This document shows, in pieces, positions 60,834 through 64,000 of a stretch of DNA of 64,000 bases (the stretch's first letter is position 1; every line of letters starts with the position of its first letter). The DNA lies in contig CAZHQG010000010.1 of assembly GCA_964534275.1 (NCBI GenBank), positions 1-64,000 of the forward strand, written 5' to 3'. This DNA comes from HRBIN30 sp964534275. GTDB lineage: Bacteria; Desulfobacterota; Binatia; HRBIN30. A program made the translations under genes and the position numbers. The notes under the pieces were generated by a model. That model saw nothing but the letters and a program-made list of their open reading frames with translations, was not told the DNA's origin and made no database searches.

Positions 60834-63734
60834 ATGAGAGAAACGATGCGTCACGTGGGGAGGGTCGCCGGCCTATGGGCCATTGTGCTCGTGTGCAGTG
60901 CGCTGCCGTTTCGGTCGTTAACTGCACAAAGTTGCACCCAAGGGCTGTTTGCCAACAAGTGCATTCCCGGTGGAGGCTCGAAAACGACCGACTGCCACCT
61001 CGAGTGGCTCGTGCCTTCAATGCTCCTCCCTGAGTCACCTAAATTTACGGCCTCGGGCTTCCCGAAAAACAAGTACGTCTGTTACGAAGGGGATCCGCGT
61101 TGTGACCTGGACCCCGACTTGAGCAACAAGAGCTGCACGTTTCCCGTGCGCCTGTGCATCAACAACCAGGACCCGCGCTTTGCCGGAAAATGCGCTCCGT
61201 CGAGCCTAAACGCATTCGAAGTCAAAAAGCCTAAGGCAACCAGCATCGATCCGGCCGATGTGGCAAACTTGGCTGCCTTGGAAACCGCAGCGAGTGCTGG
61301 GTTTGGTTTGACCGTGATGCGGCAAAACACCCCCACGACGGCAGGAAGCTCGAACGCCACGGCAAATCTTTGTAGCGCTCCGGTACCGGTGGTCGTACCT
61401 CTCAAGCTAAGCACCACGGGCAAAATCCGGCCAGGAAAACGGGCCCTCCGAGTGATCGCCCGATCGAGCGGTGGTCTTCTGGACCCTGACTCGCTCGTGC
61501 TCCAGTGCTTCCCGAGTACGTGCGGAGATGGTGTCATCCAGACCGACCACGAGACATGCGACGACGGGAACCGAACGAACGGTGACGGCTGCGATCAGGG
61601 TTGCCAAATCGAGTTGCCGACACCAACACCCACACCGACGGCGACAGGGTCTCCGCAACCAACTCCGACACCGACCGAAACCGCAACACCGACCTTCACG
61701 GCAACGGACACGCCAACTCGAACACCGACGGTCACGAAGACGTTCACGCCGACGCGCACCGACACGCCCACCCAAACGCCGACGCCCACTCATACCCCGA
61801 CCCGTACCGACACGCCGACCAAAACAATGACCCCCACCCGGACGGCAACTCCCACCAGAACCCCCACGTCCACCAACACGCCAACGAGAACATCCACGCC
61901 AACCCGAACGTTTACTCCGACGCATACATTCACTCCGACGGCAACCTTCACACCCACACCGCCGCCCGAAATTTACCTGGACTCGCCAGATCACGGAGTG
62001 TTCACCACGGCCAGCACGGCAACTGTGACCGGGCACGTCGTGAACCCCGTGCCGGGCCAGGTGGTGAAGATCAACGGCACGACCGTATGCTCCGGGCCGT
62101 GCACCAACTTTAGCTTGAACGTCCCCTTGGACGCCGGCGCCATCTTCAATCCGGTGCTCGCCGAACTCACCGTACCGGCCACCGGATTCAAGGCACGTGA
62201 CCGCAGGGTGATCATCCGCGGGCAGTCGGTGGCCGACGGTGCCTTCTCCATTAACGCCTTAGGCATGCGCATCAACGACTCGGGCTTCGACAAACTCGAA
62301 CCGGTCATTCAAGGGCTGATTCCGCTTGACCTTGCCCAGCTTTTGCCTCCAGGCATGTTGATCACCGACGACAATATCTGTGTCGTTAGTTTGTTCGGGG
62401 CTTGCGCGGGGGGCATTGATAAAGTTTACGTTTGCAACCCACCCGGCAGCGGGTGCGCACCAGGCGACCGGCCCTCGATCTCGGGATTCTCGGTCAACAT
62501 CGATTCGCAAAGCGGCTACGTGCAGCTTGACTTGACACTGTACAACGTGCGGCTGCGCCTGTACATTGTCGGGTTTGGGGTGGTCCCCGACTGTGGACTC
62601 CGGGTTACATCCAACTCCGCACTCATCCGTAGCAACCACACATTGGCTCCTGGCTCTCCCGACCCGAGCTACCTTGACGTGAACCAGCAAGGGGACGTCC
62701 AAGTCTCCTTCTCGAATTTCAATGCAACCATCGAAGGTGGTTTTACGTGTGACATCTTGGACTTCCTCGCCCCCCTGTTCGTCGACCTCGAGCAAACCGC
62801 ACGTGATCAGTTGGTGAACTACCTCCGCGACCCAGACGGCCCTGGGCCACAGGACTCCGTGATAGCCGATGCAATGGAAACGGCCCTCGCCAACCTGTCG
62901 ATCGCCGGAGCCATTGGTGGAGCGCTGGGCGTGCAACTGGATGCCCCGTTCAACTTTGTCAGCCCGGACAACCAAGGCATCACCTTTGGCGTGAACGCCC
63001 GGATCATGTCAACCGACAAACCTCCTTACACCCCGGACTTCACAGCCTCGCTGCACGTGCCGGAGGCGTTCCCCTCGTACGGTACCACTACGCCCGTACA
63101 AAACCTGCCGTACCACATGGCCATCAGCCTCGGCACTTCGGCCATGAACCAGCTCCTCAAGGCACTCACGGAAGAGGGGATCCTGAACATCGACATCACA
63201 CAGATCGACCTTGGCTCCGGGCCGGTGCAAATCACCTCCGACCTGCTCGCCTTGTTCTTGCCGGAGTTCGGCAATCTGCCCTCGGGTACGCAGCTACGCA
63301 TCCGCATCGAGCCCACGATCGCTCCGGTGCTCACGGGCAACCTCGGTCCGAACCCGGGCGACTTGGCGGAACTGAAGATCGCGCACCTGAAGATCTCGAT
63401 TCTGTCGCTGGACAACTCGACGCTATACCTCAGCGGCGCAGTGGATGCCCGGGCTGGCCTGCAGCTCAGTTACGTGGCTGCGACCAACTCGATCAGCTTC
63501 GTCATCAGCAACATCAACCCCAGCGACGTGACCACAGTGCTGCTGCAAAACGCGATCGGCGTGAACGAGAACGACCTCCAATCGCTCGTACCGCAACTGG
63601 TGCAGCAGTTCCTGCCGTCGTTGGCCGGCGGTTTGGGGTCCCTGCCGCTGCCCTCGCTACTTGGCCTACAGCCAGTGGGCGTCGAACTGTCGCGGCTTGG
63701 TCAGGTGATTACCATCTTCCTGAACTTCCAGTAA
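60834..63734 (+). CDS. Secreted multidomain protein with BPI/TULIP-like C-terminal region
   Basis: This 966-residue exported protein has a signal peptide (LWAIVLVCSALPFRSLTA). The first 230 residues form a Cys-containing domain. A CGDGVIQTDHETCDDGNRTN motif near residue 230 matches the DUF4215 Cys-rich repeat of Myxococcus-like proteins. A Thr/Pro (TPT) linker covers about residues 265-380, followed by an Ig-like part (STATVTGHVVNPVPGQVV). Residues about 480-966 have the pattern of BPI/LBP proteins: a long run of amphipathic strands, MNQLLKALTEEGILNIDI, SDLLALFLPEFGNLP and a final LPSLLGLQPVGVELSRLGQ. The lipid-binding reading is inference. A strong terminator follows. I start at MRETMRHVGR; a start four codons later is possible. 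Confidence 0.75.
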   Translation: MRETMRHVGRVAGLWAIVLVCSALPFRSLTAQSCTQGLFANKCIPGGGSKTTDCHLEWLVPSMLLPESPKFTASGFPKNKYVCYEGDPRCDLDPDLSNKSCTFPVRLCINNQDPRFAGKCAPSSLNAFEVKKPKATSIDPADVANLAALETAASAGFGLTVMRQNTPTTAGSSNATANLCSAPVPVVVPLKLSTTGKIRPGKRALRVIARSSGGLLDPDSLVLQCFPSTCGDGVIQTDHETCDDGNRTNGDGCDQGCQIELPTPTPTPTATGSPQPTPTPTETATPTFTATDTPTRTPTVTKTFTPTRTDTPTQTPTPTHTPTRTDTPTKTMTPTRTATPTRTPTSTNTPTRTSTPTRTFTPTHTFTPTATFTPTPPPEIYLDSPDHGVFTTASTATVTGHVVNPVPGQVVKINGTTVCSGPCTNFSLNVPLDAGAIFNPVLAELTVPATGFKARDRRVIIRGQSVADGAFSINALGMRINDSGFDKLEPVIQGLIPLDLAQLLPPGMLITDDNICVVSLFGACAGGIDKVYVCNPPGSGCAPGDRPSISGFSVNIDSQSGYVQLDLTLYNVRLRLYIVGFGVVPDCGLRVTSNSALIRSNHTLAPGSPDPSYLDVNQQGDVQVSFSNFNATIEGGFTCDILDFLAPLFVDLEQTARDQLVNYLRDPDGPGPQDSVIADAMETALANLSIAGAIGGALGVQLDAPFNFVSPDNQGITFGVNARIMSTDKPPYTPDFTASLHVPEAFPSYGTTTPVQNLPYHMAISLGTSAMNQLLKALTEEGILNIDITQIDLGSGPVQITSDLLALFLPEFGNLPSGTQLRIRIEPTIAPVLTGNLGPNPGDLAELKIAHLKISILSLDNSTLYLSGAVDARAGLQLSYVAATNSISFVISNINPSDVTTVLLQNAIGVNENDLQSLVPQLVQQFLPSLAGGLGSLPLPSLLGLQPVGVELSRLGQVITIFLNFQ

Positions 63735-63761
63735 CCGCGAGCACGCAACCTGCCGTTCCAG

Positions 63762-63797
63762 GCGGCGGAGAGCCAACGCTCTCCGCCGCTTTTTTTC
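63762..63797 (+). terminator. Rho-independent terminator of the BPI-like gene
   Basis: A perfect 11-bp stem (63762-63772 with 63779-63789) has a six-base loop and is followed directly by seven T. It starts 27 bases after the stop codon. This is the strongest terminator in the window. Confidence 0.93.
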
Positions 63798-63852
63798 ACT
63801 TCTCGACAAGCGGAGAAATAAACTCGAAGTTTTTTCCGTCTTCCCCGGCCGC

Positions 63853-64000
63853 ATGACGAGTATGGTTTTCGACGGCACGCAGGGGTGGAACGGCAACCAG
63901 CAACCAGACGCTGCAAGCACTCCTGGAAGCGGCGCTAACTCGCTCGCACTGCTGACCAGCGAGGTGTTACTGCCCTCCCAATACTTCACACCGTTCTCGG
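63853..64000 (+). CDS. N-terminal part of an LLPSQxF-family hypothetical protein (cut by window end)
   Basis: An ATG frame stays open to the last base, 49 codons. Its residues LLTSEVLLPSQYFTPFS match LLQPNTLLPSQHFAAL of the 142-residue protein at 42317, with the same spacing from LL to the LPSQ-F motif. The preceding residues are Gly/Gln/Ser-rich. No ribosome site is obvious; an ATG three codons later is an alternative. The paralogy supports a real gene; function unknown. Confidence 0.5.
   Translation, partial: MTSMVFDGTQGWNGNQQPDAASTPGSGANSLALLTSEVLLPSQYFTPFS

Overview
The window is a high-GC bacterial chromosomal segment with about 45 supported genes. No rRNA, tRNA, phage, integrase, transposase or CRISPR array was seen. 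The organism is a diderm, non-phototrophic bacterium that makes hopanoids from mevalonate, uses F420-type flavin oxidoreductases, and secretes Cys-rich proteins with long Thr/Pro (TPT) linkers. This mix resembles uncultured lineages once placed near the Deltaproteobacteria (for example Binatota-like or Myxococcota-like genomes). That placement is inference only.

Layout. 1-7.5 kb: the end of a chromate transporter, a small membrane protein, an orphan sigma-54 activator between two repeat-rich gene deserts, a DUF1232 protein and a stand-alone receiver. 7.5-15.2 kb (minus): a likely five-gene operon for secreted proteins, made of one TPT-linked EF-hand protein and four tandem paralogues of an unrecognised family, ending at a clear terminator. 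15.3-29.6 kb: a phosphotriesterase-like hydrolase; a glutaminase/nadE/rsmI operon; the prkA-yeaH-spoVR stress operon; an LLM oxidoreductase; a lipoprotein phospholipase C; Fe/Mn superoxide dismutase; rfbB-rfbA. 29.6-44.5 kb: a repeat cluster, an archaeal-type S-adenosylmethionine synthetase, an SDR, a DUF72 protein, a polytopic membrane protein with sppA, a second LLM enzyme, uvrA, a cysteine desulfurase, an ErpA-like protein, a small unknown protein and a long-form sppA. 44.5-45.9 kb: another repeat-rich desert, ending in a phased array of 8-bp direct repeats.

45.9-58.3 kb is the main locus. Ten tightly packed plus-strand genes run from the mevalonate pathway (mvaD, phosphomevalonate kinase, type 2 IPP isomerase, class II HMG-CoA reductase, mevalonate kinase) into hopanoid synthesis (squalene-hopene cyclase, a fused HpnC-HpnD, HpnE, HpnG, HpnH). 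The locus should carry HMG-CoA to adenosylhopane. It lacks HMG-CoA synthase, thiolase and a farnesyl diphosphate synthase, which must lie elsewhere. After it come a Kup potassium transporter (minus) and a large secreted protein whose C-terminal part has a BPI/TULIP-like pattern. A strong terminator follows, then the start of a paralogue of the small unknown protein at 42.3 kb.

A family of short hairpin-like repeats with a GTGYGTGTCC core fills the non-coding stretches at 1.7, 2.4, 5.6-6.3, 30.0-30.5 and 44.7-45.6 kb.
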